From assembly GCF_000239695.1 (NCBI RefSeq), contig NZ_JH470340.1, positions 1 to 64,000 of the forward strand: a DNA stretch of 64,000 nt, given 5' to 3'. This DNA is from Actinomyces graevenitzii C83. Lineage in GTDB: Bacteria > Actinomycetota > Actinomycetes > Actinomycetales > Actinomycetaceae. The notes beneath the pieces were generated by a model that was not told where the DNA came from, did no database searches, and worked only from the letters and a program-made list of their open reading frames with translations. Both the position numbers and the translations under genes were made by a program. This document shows positions 51,301 through 60,415 of the stretch, piece by piece (position 1 is the first letter of the stretch; the number at the start of each line of letters is the position of its first letter).

Positions 51301-51996
51301 AACAACACTGATTTGGGTGCGGGTATGCAGGTGGCCATGAAGGATCTAGAAATTCGCGGCGCCGGTAACCTGCTGGGCGGGGAGCAGTCCGGGCATATCG
51401 CCGGGGTTGGCTTTGACCTGTATCTGCGCATGGTGGGTGACGCGGTGGAAGCCTATAAGCGCGGCGTGGGCCTAGGTGAAGATGAGGAGGCAGCTGAGCC
51501 TGACTTGAAGGTGGAGCTGCCCATTGACGCCAATATTCCTGAGGACTACCTGCCCCATGAGCGCTTGCGTTTGGAGGCTTACGCAAAGATGGCGGCGGCT
51601 AAGTCTGATAGCGACGTCGACGACGTCCTGGCGGAACTAGCTGACCGTTACGGCCCGGTGCCTGAGCCCACCCAAAACCTGGCGCAGCTGGCCCGCCTGC
51701 GCGTATATGCAGCCAGCTTGGGGGTGTATGAGATTGTGGCGCAGGGTAAATCTATCCGTTTCGCGCCGGTGGCCCTGCCTGAGTCGGGGGCGATGCGCGT
51801 CAAGCGCCTCTACCCGGGCACAGTCATTAAGCCAGCCACTCGCACCCTGGTGGTGCCCGCCCCGGGCACGCGCGGTTTGCGCCGTGAAACTTTAAGTGCC
51901 ACCGAGCTGCTGCGCTGGGCGCAGGTGTTCTTGCATGCGGTTGTAGCCGGCGAGGCTGAATACGAAACCGAAGCCACCAAATACCGCAGCCGCTAA
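48379..51996 (+). CDS. mfd: Transcription-repair coupling factor
   Basis: Mfd frees RNA polymerase stalled at DNA lesions and recruits UvrA. The 1205-residue protein has the UvrB-homology part (about 1-340), the RNA-polymerase interaction domain with HPGDLVVHSHHGVGRF near 512, the RecG-like helicase core with the Walker A-like GDVGYGKTEIAVRAAFKA near 672 and DEEQRFGVEHKE near 771, motif III SATPIPRTL, motif VI QLRGRVGRG near 940, and the C-terminal regulatory TRCF domain. The GTG start at 48379 sits two bases after the fucosyltransferase stop. The enzyme is a conserved member of the actinobacterial order. Confidence 0.97.
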   Translation: MRLKALLDVLAQNSAVSQVIDLASSRVRTDYTAAVVPGVRPALLAAMAMGKAGLDAVRPQVNHPLLVVCATTREAEEMVAALRCYLPDEAVEMLPAWETLPHERLSPRADTVAARLAVLRRLAHSEEGAIGVLVVPVRALLAPVIAGLGEIEPLTLSAGAELPLEAATERLVKMAYTRVDMVENRGEFAVRGGILDVFPPTCPRPVRVDYFGDEIDEISSFAVSDQRSIEVLKAPVVVTACRELLLNDVVRERAAALVTKIPGAADLLEKLAEGIYVEGMESLAPVLVDKMVPLLELTGQRLTVISEPERVRRRAEDLVATTQEFLAAAWTSAASGGQVPVDLSAAAFAHLADVRQLSLANGLGWWSFNAFASAPDMPSLPITEVPGYGGGFEAAARQVGQQAKAGWRVVISADGPGPARRLAEVLGEGDIPARIVADLDEAADLGASDGSGDGVVRILPASAYQSFLIPSQKFAFIGQSQITGRASASPRAPKAVPARRSKRSVDPLSLHPGDLVVHSHHGVGRFVELTRRPVPGNRNSSREYLVIEYAPSKRGQPADRLMVPTDSLDAVSKYVGGDAPALSKMGGADWQKTKAKARKAVREIAGELVRLYAARQAAKGHAFSPDTPWQAELEQSFAYTETPDQLVTIDEVKADMEKSAPMDRLICGDVGYGKTEIAVRAAFKAVQDGKQVAVLVPTTLLVSQHAETFTERFAGFPVTVAQLSRFQSAKESQQVLRDLEQGRIDVVVGTHRLLTGSVKFKDLGLVIIDEEQRFGVEHKEALKAMRTDVDVLSMSATPIPRTLEMAVSGLREMSTLATPPEDRHPILTYVGPYETKQVGAAIRRELLREGQVFYVHNKVEDIDAVAARLTELVPEANIATAHGQMSEHRLEKVIDAFWKREIDVLVCTTIVETGLDVSNANTLIVDRADRMGLSQLHQLRGRVGRGRERAYAYFLYPGDKPLTETAHQRLRTIANNTDLGAGMQVAMKDLEIRGAGNLLGGEQSGHIAGVGFDLYLRMVGDAVEAYKRGVGLGEDEEAAEPDLKVELPIDANIPEDYLPHERLRLEAYAKMAAAKSDSDVDDVLAELADRYGPVPEPTQNLAQLARLRVYAASLGVYEIVAQGKSIRFAPVALPESGAMRVKRLYPGTVIKPATRTLVVPAPGTRGLRRETLSATELLRWAQVFLHAVVAGEAEYETEATKYRSR

Positions 51997-52135
51997 GTGC
52001 GCCAGCGCCCATCGCGCGCCAAACGCGCCGGCGCCTTGCCCGCACCCACGCAGCTGACCCGCCCGCACTGCGCGGATGCAAAACGGCCGCGCTCTTGCGT
52101 GTACACCCAGGAAGTTTGCAGGTAAATTACAGGTT

Positions 52136-53086
52136 ATGGATGTTGCGGTAATTCTGCCTGGCGGACGTGGCTGGGGCCCGGTTTTAAAACTCGCTGAGAT
52201 CGCTGCCGAGCACCTTGGCGGCCGCCTAATCAAAATCCCAGCCGAATCCCTGCCCGCTGGGCGGTTAGGCAAACTAGCCACCCTGCTGCCGCCGCCACGC
52301 CCACGTGGAGAACAAAAACTGCTGGTTATCGCCTCTATTGGTGATCACCTCAACGCAGTTTTACGCTCCGGAGTGCGCCGCCACTACAGCTATGTGGCCG
52401 GCTGGGTGATCGACAGCTTCTGGGAGGCGCGCATCCCCCGCGTGGCCCGCTCACGTGGCTGGTACGACCACCTCTACGTCACTGACCAGCAGGATCTAGA
52501 CATGTGGGCGGCGGCAGTGCCCTGCCCGGTCGGGGTACTTCCCTGGGGTGCTGATGTTGCCGGAGCCCAGGCGAGCTGGGCTGATAAGCAGGTGGAATTG
52601 CAGCGTGTAGGCCGTCAGCCCCAGGTGTGGGATGACGACGACGCCGTAGCCGGCGCCGCCGCCAACGCTGGGGTTAGCTTTGCTGGTCGCCCCCCATTTG
52701 GCGACACCGATGAAGCCAACCAGGCTTTTGTGGAAACCGCCTACCGCCAAGCCAAAGCGGTACTAGCTTTCGGCACCCGCACCGCCCGTGCCAAATACAA
52801 CCACCCCACCAAGGATTACGTAACTGCGCGCTGGACTGACTCACTGGCCTACGGTTGCCTAGTAGCCGGCCAGGTTCCCGACACCCCTACCGCCCGCGAA
52901 ATTCTGCCATCTTTCGCATTAGTGCAGCTCAGCGACACTGATGTGGCGCAGGGCCTAGAGCAGCTCAAAGCCGCCCTAACCCAGTATGACGAAGAAAAGT
53001 TCACCGCTATTCGCACCTGGGCACGTGAACATCTAGATTGGCGCTCGCGGCTAGATCAGATTGCCGCCGACGCAGCCGTTAACTAG
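52136..53086 (+). CDS. Glycosyltransferase-like protein (GT-B, uncertain)
   Basis: The 316-residue product is not assigned with certainty. It begins VAVILPGGRGWGPVLKLAEIAAEHLGG and has GWVIDSFWEARIPRVARSRGWYDHLYVTD near 98-126 and a C-terminal stretch with DSLAYGCLVAGQVPDTPTAREIL near 243. That layout, with an acceptor-side N-domain and a nucleotide-binding C-domain, suggests a GT-B transferase. It is followed within 23 bases by a GT4 gene, which supports a role in the same glycan. The start could also be at 52076; ATG 52136 is closest to the conserved beginning. Confidence 0.55.
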   Translation: MDVAVILPGGRGWGPVLKLAEIAAEHLGGRLIKIPAESLPAGRLGKLATLLPPPRPRGEQKLLVIASIGDHLNAVLRSGVRRHYSYVAGWVIDSFWEARIPRVARSRGWYDHLYVTDQQDLDMWAAAVPCPVGVLPWGADVAGAQASWADKQVELQRVGRQPQVWDDDDAVAGAAANAGVSFAGRPPFGDTDEANQAFVETAYRQAKAVLAFGTRTARAKYNHPTKDYVTARWTDSLAYGCLVAGQVPDTPTAREILPSFALVQLSDTDVAQGLEQLKAALTQYDEEKFTAIRTWAREHLDWRSRLDQIAADAAVN

Positions 53087-53108
53087 AGCAGTGCTCCTGG
53101 AGTTAACC

Positions 53109-54254
53109 ATGAGCCTTGATAAAGTCGTTTTATTTACCTCTGACCTGGGCGGTCTAGGGGGTACTACCTCTGCGCTAAACGAAATGGCACGTGGCTTTAA
53201 CGGGCGCGGCCTTTCAGTTAGCTATATGACCTTAGGGCGTGAGGTGGGCCAGCTACCCGTGCCCGGCGAGGTGTTTCGGGTGTTCCCGGGCCAGGCGTAC
53301 ACCACCGACAACCCTCTGGTGAAGCGTTTTCCGGGGCCGGGGGGCATAAAGCTAAAAGCCCTGAGCCTATACACGCCGGCGTGGCGTAAATACTGTTTAA
53401 AGCGTTTAGATCGCCACCTGGCTAAAATCGGCCCGGATACCGCCATAATCGCGTTAAAGTACAACACCCAAAAATGCTTAACTGAGGCTATTGGTCGGGG
53501 TGTGTGGGCAGCCAATGGCGCCAAGCGGCCGCTGCTGGTTTATCAAAACCATGCCTCAATGCAGTGGATGCGTCATTTTCCCGACTATCCGCAGGTGGCC
53601 GCGCCGGCAGATGTTTTCACCTGTTTAGCTGACCCTTACACGCGTGAAACCGCCCAGATCCTGGGGCGCCAGGTGGTGACAATGCCTAACTCGATTAGGT
53701 CTTTTGAACTGCCTACGGCGCCAAAAACCAATAAAATCGTGGTTTTGTCCAGGCTGGATGAGGCTAAACACCTAGATCGGTTAATTCAGGCTTTTGCGCA
53801 GGTACAGGGGCAGGTAAAGGAAAGCTGGCAGCTGGTTATTTACGGTGAAGGTCCATCGCGCGAAAGTCTCGAAGCTCTGGTTGCTGATCTGCACCTTAGT
53901 GACAGCGTTAGCCTACCTGGCAGTTGCTATGACTTAACTAAAGCTTTTAGTGGCGCTAGCCTATCCGCTTTAGTTTCTGGCAATGAAGGTCAGGGGTTGA
54001 ATGTGGTTGAGGCGGCCATGGCTGGGGTGCCCTCAGTAGTTACCCCCTGCTCACCTGGCGCGATTGAGTTGGCTGAGCACGGTGGTTACTTGGCTGGCGG
54101 CTTTACGGTAGACGACATTGCGCAGGCTTTGCGTCAAGCTATGTGCGACGACGAACGTGAGGCGGTGGGGCTGCGGGCGCAGACCTATGCGCAGCGTTTT
54201 AGTACCGCTGCGGTAACCGATAACTGGCTTGAACTGTTCGCGAGGCTAGCCTAA
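53109..54254 (+). CDS. Glycosyltransferase family 4
   Basis: The 381-residue protein shows TSDLGGLGGTTSALNEMARGF (about 9-29), KIVVLSRLDEAKHLDRLIQAFAQ near 211 and the C-terminal GNEGQGLNVVEAAMAGVPSVV near 297. CGEG-like loops match retaining GT4 enzymes such as poly(glycerol/ribitol) glucosyltransferases, but the acceptor is unknown. ATG 53109 is chosen since GGAG lies eight bases before it. It ends 96 bases before eno and may share surface-glycan function with the gene upstream. Confidence 0.87.
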   Translation: MSLDKVVLFTSDLGGLGGTTSALNEMARGFNGRGLSVSYMTLGREVGQLPVPGEVFRVFPGQAYTTDNPLVKRFPGPGGIKLKALSLYTPAWRKYCLKRLDRHLAKIGPDTAIIALKYNTQKCLTEAIGRGVWAANGAKRPLLVYQNHASMQWMRHFPDYPQVAAPADVFTCLADPYTRETAQILGRQVVTMPNSIRSFELPTAPKTNKIVVLSRLDEAKHLDRLIQAFAQVQGQVKESWQLVIYGEGPSRESLEALVADLHLSDSVSLPGSCYDLTKAFSGASLSALVSGNEGQGLNVVEAAMAGVPSVVTPCSPGAIELAEHGGYLAGGFTVDDIAQALRQAMCDDEREAVGLRAQTYAQRFSTAAVTDNWLELFARLA

Positions 54255-54292
54255 AGGTCATTTTGCAGGACTAATACCCTCGCGCAGGTAGC

Positions 54293-54322
54293 TTAGGCAA
54301 GCTAGACTTGGTCACGTAATAT
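54293..54322 (+). promoter_or_regulatory. Possible promoter of eno
   Basis: TTAGGC (54293-54298) and TAATAT (54317-54322) are spaced by 18 bases and lie 28 bases before the enolase start. They resemble -35 and -10 boxes of a vegetative sigma factor. No transcript data support the call. Confidence 0.35.
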
Positions 54323-54341
54323 TCCTGTTTCGATTACTTAG

Positions 54342-55637
<1,296 letters not shown>

Positions 55638-55672
55638 TAAAGCAGGTCCTGAGCTAAACTAGCTCTGACTTA

Positions 55673-55710
55673 AGCGGGCGGGGTGCATTTAAGCACCCCG
55701 CCCGCTTTGT
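55673..55710 (+). terminator. Intrinsic terminator after eno
   Basis: AAGCGGGCGGGGTGC pairs with GCACCCCGCCCGCTT (stem from 55673 to 55707) with a six-base loop ATTTAA, followed by TTTGTAT. It lies 35 bases after the eno stop. Confidence 0.92.
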
Positions 55711-55737
55711 ATCTAGCCCTCAGGTAGTATCAAAGGT

Positions 55738-56367
55738 GTGAAGCCCCGTCGCCCTACCCAAGCTGACCCACGTCGTCGTCGCCAGAGGCGAACGTCAAAC
55801 GCTACCGGCAGCGAGGCAGCCCCACGCACCCACCCTGAAGGCCTGCCCAGGGTCCGTTTACAAACGCCCCGCACTGGCGAAATCCCGCAGGTACCCCAGC
55901 AACGCGACGACGGGCGCACCCCAGTTTCGCTGCGGATGCTATTAGTGCTAATGGCCCTGCTAGTGCCTACATTCTTTATTGCTGAAAGCCTGCACACCTA
56001 CTTTGTGCAGCATCAGCGCTATCAGGAAGTTAGCTCCCAACTGCGCGCCACCAAGCAAGAAAACGCCCAGCTGGAGGCCAAACTGCAGGCCTGGCGAGAC
56101 AACAACTATCTAAAAAGCCAGGCACGTGGGCGCCTTGGCTACGTAATGCCGGGGGAGACCACCTACATTGTGGTGGGCGCCGATTCAGTTAGCGAAACTA
56201 CCGCCACCAGCTCCACCCCCCAAAATAGCCAGCCCTGGTATGACCGCCTGCGCCAGAGCACTCGTGAAGCCGGTAAAGTCCCCAAGGCTGCGAAACGTGA
56301 ACCCTCCCAACGCGGCTGGCTAGATCCAACCACTAGCCCCACGCCTACCGTAACCACCACCCCATAA
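55738..56367 (+). CDS. FtsB/DivIC-type septum formation initiator protein
   Basis: The 209-residue single-pass protein has a basic, disordered N-terminus of about 60 residues, a transmembrane helix at about 64-82 (LRMLLVLMALLVPTFFIAESL), a coiled coil (about 90-125; QEVSSQLRATKQENAQLEAKL) and a short GxxxPGE-containing domain (RLGYVMPGETTYIVV). This is the DivIC/FtsB/FtsL-like build of actinobacterial septum proteins, which support FtsQ and FtsW/I at the division site. GTG 55738 follows AAAG. Its place between eno and DUF501 is conserved. Confidence 0.9.
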   Translation: MKPRRPTQADPRRRRQRRTSNATGSEAAPRTHPEGLPRVRLQTPRTGEIPQVPQQRDDGRTPVSLRMLLVLMALLVPTFFIAESLHTYFVQHQRYQEVSSQLRATKQENAQLEAKLQAWRDNNYLKSQARGRLGYVMPGETTYIVVGADSVSETTATSSTPQNSQPWYDRLRQSTREAGKVPKAAKREPSQRGWLDPTTSPTPTVTTTP

Positions 56368-56378
56368 AGCGAGAGCAA

Positions 56379-56888
56379 ATGAGTTCAGAAGTTACCCAGG
56401 CCGATATTGAAGCCCTAGGCCAACAGCTGGGGCGCGTCCCGCGCGGGGTGGTAGCCATTGCCGCGCGCTGCGTGTGTGGTCGCCCGGCGGTGGTGCAAAC
56501 CGCTCCGCGTCTAGACGATGGCTCTCCCTTCCCCACCACCTTCTACCTGACCCTGCCAGGGGCGGTATATGGCTGCTCAGCCCTGGAAGCCACCCACTAC
56601 ATGGATGAGCTAAACCAGCGTCTAGCTGAAGATGAGCAACTGGCCGCCGCCTACGCCCAAGCTCACCAGGCCTACCTGGCAGAGCGCGAAAAGCTTGGTC
56701 ACGTGGACGAAATTGCCGGTATTTCCGCAGGTGGTATGCCCACCCGCGTTAAATGCCTACACGCCCTAGTGGGCCACTCACTAGCCGCCGGTGCGGGGGT
56801 AAACCCCATCGGCGACATTGCCATTGAAACCATGCGTGAACGCGGCCTGTGGGATAAGCAGGTTTGCAACTGTAAGGACGGTAAATAA
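56379..56888 (+). CDS. DUF501 family protein
   Basis: The 169-residue product matches the actinobacterial DUF501 family of unknown function. Conserved blocks include LGRVPRGVVAIAARCVCGRPAVVQTAPRL (about 14-42), FPTTFYLT near 49, the Cys in AVYGCSALEATHYM near 62, VKCLHALVGHSLAAGAGVNPIGD near 127 and a final CNCKDGK. Several Cys and His residues suggest metal binding. Its gene overlaps ppx/gppA by one base, a coupling conserved in the phylum. Confidence 0.93.
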   Translation: MSSEVTQADIEALGQQLGRVPRGVVAIAARCVCGRPAVVQTAPRLDDGSPFPTTFYLTLPGAVYGCSALEATHYMDELNQRLAEDEQLAAAYAQAHQAYLAEREKLGHVDEIAGISAGGMPTRVKCLHALVGHSLAAGAGVNPIGDIAIETMRERGLWDKQVCNCKDGK

Positions 56889-57835
56889 TGCGCCTGGCTG
56901 CTATTGACTGCGGTACCAACACTATCCGTTTGCTGATCGGCGACTATGAGCTTACCGATCAGGGCATTATCATCAACGAGCTGGAGCGCTCAGGTGAGAT
57001 TGTGCGCCTAGGCGTGGGGGTAGACCGCACTGGGCGCCTAAATGAGGAGGCCATTGAGCGCACCTTAGACTTCACCCGTGCCTGCGCTGAGCGTTTTGAG
57101 CATTACGGGGTGCAACAGGCCCGGTTTGTGGCCACCTCCGCCTCGCGTGACGCTGCCAACCGTGACGTTTTCGTCAATGGTGTTTGGGCAATTTTGGGTT
57201 TTGAACCTGAAGTAATCAGCGGTGAAGAAGAAGCTGCCCTGGCCTTCCTGGGCTCTAAGGTGGGCAGCAATGTGGATATGACCCACCCGCGCCTGGTAGT
57301 GGATTTGGGTGGCGGTTCCACCGAGTTCAGCCTTGGCACCCAATACCCTGACGCCTATATCTCTACCAACATGGGTTCGGGGCGCGTCACCGAGCGTTTC
57401 CTAAGTGAAGGCGTCACCCCTGCCTCTGAAGCAGCCGCCCGTGAGTTTGTGCGTTCCATGCTGGATACGGCTGCCGAGCAGGTAGATTTCAGCGCTGCCC
57501 ACTCCCTGGTGGGACTGGCTGGCACTATCACTGCGGTTACCGCCCACGCCCTGGGACTGGAATATTTCGACAGCCAAAAAATCGGTGGGGCACAGGTGCC
57601 CGTAGAGGACATGCGCCGCTCCTGCGACGCCATCATCCATGCCACCCCTGAGCAGTTAGAGCAGTGGGAATTCATTGCCCCCGGACGCCGCAGCGTAATT
57701 GCCGCCGGCGCCCTGATCTGCGATGAAATGGTGGCCCGCGTGGCGGCTGATACCGCTAACACCGATCACCCGGTGCGCCACATTAACGTGTCTCTGCACG
57801 ATATTCTCGACGGTATCGCCCTCTCGCAGCTATGA
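56888..57835 (+). CDS. Ppx/GppA exopolyphosphatase family protein
   Basis: The 315-residue product has the actin-like ATPase fold of exopolyphosphatases: AIDCGTNTIRLLIGD (about 4-18), ATSASRDAANRDVFV near 79, the catalytic Glu in SGEEEAALAFLG near 116, VDLGGGSTEFSLG near 139 and LVGLAGTITAVTA near 206. It hydrolyses polyphosphate or pppGpp; the short form resembles mycobacterial Ppx. The start ATG overlaps the TAA stop of the DUF501 gene (TAATG), and the end overlaps aroD by four bases. Confidence 0.94.
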   Translation: MRLAAIDCGTNTIRLLIGDYELTDQGIIINELERSGEIVRLGVGVDRTGRLNEEAIERTLDFTRACAERFEHYGVQQARFVATSASRDAANRDVFVNGVWAILGFEPEVISGEEEAALAFLGSKVGSNVDMTHPRLVVDLGGGSTEFSLGTQYPDAYISTNMGSGRVTERFLSEGVTPASEAAAREFVRSMLDTAAEQVDFSAAHSLVGLAGTITAVTAHALGLEYFDSQKIGGAQVPVEDMRRSCDAIIHATPEQLEQWEFIAPGRRSVIAAGALICDEMVARVAADTANTDHPVRHINVSLHDILDGIALSQL

Positions 57836-58593
57836 ACCAGCCCTTTGCTGCCCTGCTGCTGGCGGCGCGCAGAGAGCGTCAACTGGTGATTGCTACGGCA
57901 CTAACTGACGGCGCTCCTAGCGGCCAGGCCCGCCAGGCTCGTCTGGCCCAGCAGCAGGGGGCAGGGGCTGCGGAACTGCGCGCAGACCTGCTAGCTGATC
58001 CCGCCCAGGTACGCGCAGCGCTGACGGCGGTGAGGGCGGCTTCCAGCCTGCCGCTGCTGCTGACCTATCGTTCAACCACGGAGGGCGGTAAAGGCGCTGG
58101 TCACGGCCAGGGCTATGAGGATTATTTAGCTAGCTTGCTACAGTTGCGCCCGGCCGTGGCCGCAGTAGACATAGAGATGGCCTGCCCTGCCAGTAAGGCG
58201 CTGGTAGCTGAGGCTAAAGCGGGTGGCTACGACGTCGTCGGCTCCTGCCACGACTTTACGGCCACCCCCAGCGCGGCCCAGATTGCAGAAAAATTAGCGC
58301 AAATTACTGCCGCTGGCGCGGATATCACCAAAGTGGCTTACATGCCACGCACTGCCCAGGACGTGGCCGCGCTGCGACATGCCGCCCACGACTTTGCTGG
58401 CGCCTACCCCCACCAGCCGCTAATTGCTATTTCAATGGGCCAGCTGGGCGCCCCAAGCCGCACTGACCTGGTCAATTGTCTGACCTTTGCGACAATCGCC
58501 GACGGTGCCGCTAGCGCCCCAGGACAAGCAACTATTGCCCACGTGAAAGCCTGGCTAGAAAACACCCCGGGGACAAGTACTATAGAACTATGA
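57832..58593 (+). CDS. aroD: Type I 3-dehydroquinate dehydratase
   Basis: AroD dehydrates 3-dehydroquinate in the shikimate pathway. The 253-residue barrel shows AAELRADLL near 46, LLLTYRSTTEGG near 76 (Arg binding carboxylate), the catalytic His in VGSCHDFTATP near 137, the Schiff-base Lys in ITKVAYMP near 163 and ISMGQLGAPSR near 203. Type I enzymes are less common than type II in actinobacteria, which makes this copy in a ppx operon somewhat unusual. It overlaps both neighbours by four bases. Confidence 0.92.
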   Translation: MNQPFAALLLAARRERQLVIATALTDGAPSGQARQARLAQQQGAGAAELRADLLADPAQVRAALTAVRAASSLPLLLTYRSTTEGGKGAGHGQGYEDYLASLLQLRPAVAAVDIEMACPASKALVAEAKAGGYDVVGSCHDFTATPSAAQIAEKLAQITAAGADITKVAYMPRTAQDVAALRHAAHDFAGAYPHQPLIAISMGQLGAPSRTDLVNCLTFATIADGAASAPGQATIAHVKAWLENTPGTSTIEL

Positions 58594-59468
58594 GCCAGCC
58601 CCTCGACTCCTCCTCTCGGGCCGCTGGAATCCCCATCGGAATTCGCGCGCATTTAGCCCACGCCGCCTTGCAGGTCCTAGCGCAAGACGCAGGCGTGGAT
58701 ATTTTGCATATCAAAGGCCCGGCAGTTCACCCCAGTATTGGTCGTGCCCTAACCCACAGTACCGACGCCGATGTGTTGGTGCGCCCGGAGCAAGTAAAGA
58801 TATACGTCAAAGCCCTGCTAGATCACGGCTGGCGTCACAACACCTCATTTGAAACCGGCTCTGCTTTTGAGCACGCCGCCACCTTCTTCCACCCCACCTG
58901 GGGATATGTGGATCTGCACCGGCGCTACCCGGGGATTACCGCCCCCAAAGCTTTTAACAACCTCTGGGCGCGGCGCATCCACCAAATGCTCGGTGGAGTT
59001 CGCTGCGCTACCCCCGCACTAATCGACCAGCGCCTAATTTTGCTGCTACACGTAGCCCGTAACGCCTCAGGCGCGTCAGACCCCGACTACGCCCTAGTGT
59101 GGGCAACCCTAGACGAGTGCGCCCAAGCGGACCTGCGCCGTCGAGCCCGGGAACTAGGGGCCCAAGTGGGGCTAGCCGCCGCGCTAGGAGAACTAGACCA
59201 ATACCGCCAAGACCCCACCCACGACCTGTGGATGATGTTCTCCACCGGTGAGGGCGGGCGCCTAGACGAGTGGAAAGCCCGCTTCAAAGCAGCCAACGGC
59301 CCGCTGGCTAAAGCTCGTATTGTGGGTCGGGCGCTGCTAGTAAACACCGACCACCTAACTATGCGGCTAGGTCACGAACCCACCCCGGCTGAAGTGCGCC
59401 AAGAATATGTGGAGCGCTACCGGGCGGCTTTGCGTGAAGGAATGGAAAAAATTAAGGGGAAACTGTGA
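58590..59468 (+). CDS. Nucleotidyltransferase-fold protein (NTP_transf_5-like)
   Basis: The 292-residue product resembles the uncharacterised nucleotidyltransferase family found in polysaccharide and peptide-modification loci. It has LHIKGPAVHPSIGRALTHSTDADVLV (about 38-63), where the Lys-Gly and paired Asp residues fit the active site, and TFFHPTWGYVDLHRRYPG near 103 with another Asp. The C-terminal half is helical. It is coupled by four-base overlaps to aroD and to a PqqD-like gene. In comparable clusters a HprK-like kinase is often present, but none is seen here. Confidence 0.78.
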   Translation: MSQPLDSSSRAAGIPIGIRAHLAHAALQVLAQDAGVDILHIKGPAVHPSIGRALTHSTDADVLVRPEQVKIYVKALLDHGWRHNTSFETGSAFEHAATFFHPTWGYVDLHRRYPGITAPKAFNNLWARRIHQMLGGVRCATPALIDQRLILLLHVARNASGASDPDYALVWATLDECAQADLRRRARELGAQVGLAAALGELDQYRQDPTHDLWMMFSTGEGGRLDEWKARFKAANGPLAKARIVGRALLVNTDHLTMRLGHEPTPAEVRQEYVERYRAALREGMEKIKGKL

Positions 59469-59752
59469 CCTACCTGCACCCTTCGCGCCTGGGTTACTAC
59501 GATGAGCCCACCGAGCAAGCCATTTACTTGGCGCCACTACCCGACGGCGAAATCTCCAGGCTAGAAGGCCCTGCCCGCGCCATTTGGATCGGCGCTGATG
59601 GGGCTGAGAATGTGCATGAAGTAGCCCAGCGGGTTGCCCCCTATTTCAACGTTACGGCTGACCAAATTGAGGCAGACGTAAGCGAATTTATTAGTCAACT
59701 GATTGCTGGCGCACTTCTGGAGGAAGTCATGGACCTGAAGGATGCCCGATGA
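59465..59752 (+). CDS. PqqD-like peptide-binding protein
   Basis: The 95-residue protein has the PqqD pattern: HPSRLGYYDEPTEQAIYLAP, ISRLEGPARAIW and a helical part VAQRVAPYFNVTADQIEADVSEFISQLIAGALLEEV. PqqD-like proteins (RiPP recognition elements) bind leader peptides of modified peptides, and related ones accompany polysaccharide clusters where the role is unknown. It overlaps both neighbours by four bases. No precursor peptide or radical-SAM gene is seen. Confidence 0.85.
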   Translation: MTYLHPSRLGYYDEPTEQAIYLAPLPDGEISRLEGPARAIWIGADGAENVHEVAQRVAPYFNVTADQIEADVSEFISQLIAGALLEEVMDLKDAR

Positions 59753-60318
59753 GCGGCAGTTACGGGGCCTCGCCCCGGTTGCTGTTTGTGTGCACCGCCA
59801 ACATTTGCCGTAGCGCCTATGCTGAGGTGCGCGCCCGCCAAATGCTGGGTCTGGATGCCGGCTGGGCCTTTTTTAGTGCCGGCGTGCCGGGCACGGTTGG
59901 CCGCGAAATGGACCCGCCCATGGTGGCCCAGGCGGTGGCGCGTGGCGTGGCCCTGGAAGACTGCTTGGCTATGCGTTCGCGCCAAATGCGTGAAGGGATT
60001 TTGCGTCGCTCACGCCTAGTGGTGACCATGGCTAACTCGCACCGCGTGGCCTTGCTTGATGATTTTCCCGCCTACGCTGAGCGTTACTGGACTTTGGGGC
60101 AGCTAGCCGACGCCGCCACTTTGCTTCAGCGTGACGACGCCTGGCTGAGCTATGACACTGATCAGCTAGTGCGCGCACTGCACGCAGTGCGTGGGCCAGC
60201 TGGGGGCGGACGCGATGTAGCTGACCCATATCGGCGTGGGGATGCTGCTATGGCTGCGGCGGCCGATACCATTGATGCGTACTTGCGCACTATTCTGCCG
60301 CTACTATCGCGCGGCTAA
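59749..60318 (+). CDS. Low-molecular-weight protein tyrosine phosphatase
   Basis: The 189-residue product has the signature loop LLFVCTANICRSAYAE (about 9-24; C-x5-R with Cys14 and Arg20) and the later acid loop DVADPYRRG near 159, where Asp serves as general acid. Such enzymes (Wzb/EpsB type) dephosphorylate bacterial tyrosine kinases. The BY-kinase gene lies 97 bases downstream, making it the likely partner. Confidence 0.92.
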   Translation: MSGSYGASPRLLFVCTANICRSAYAEVRARQMLGLDAGWAFFSAGVPGTVGREMDPPMVAQAVARGVALEDCLAMRSRQMREGILRRSRLVVTMANSHRVALLDDFPAYAERYWTLGQLADAATLLQRDDAWLSYDTDQLVRALHAVRGPAGGGRDVADPYRRGDAAMAAAADTIDAYLRTILPLLSRG

Positions 60319-60415
60319 AGGCCTAGTTGATACCGTACTAACATATAGATTTTTCAGGTTCCCCACCTGATCCCTGGCATCGCCAGGCCGCTCGGAAGAA
60401 GGGCAATAACCCACT

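Noticed and set aside
22537..54337. Ten-base word TTTCGATTAC upstream of both the rpf-like gene (22537) and eno (54328)
   Set aside because: The two copies lie at different distances from their starts and share no wider pattern, so chance is likely.
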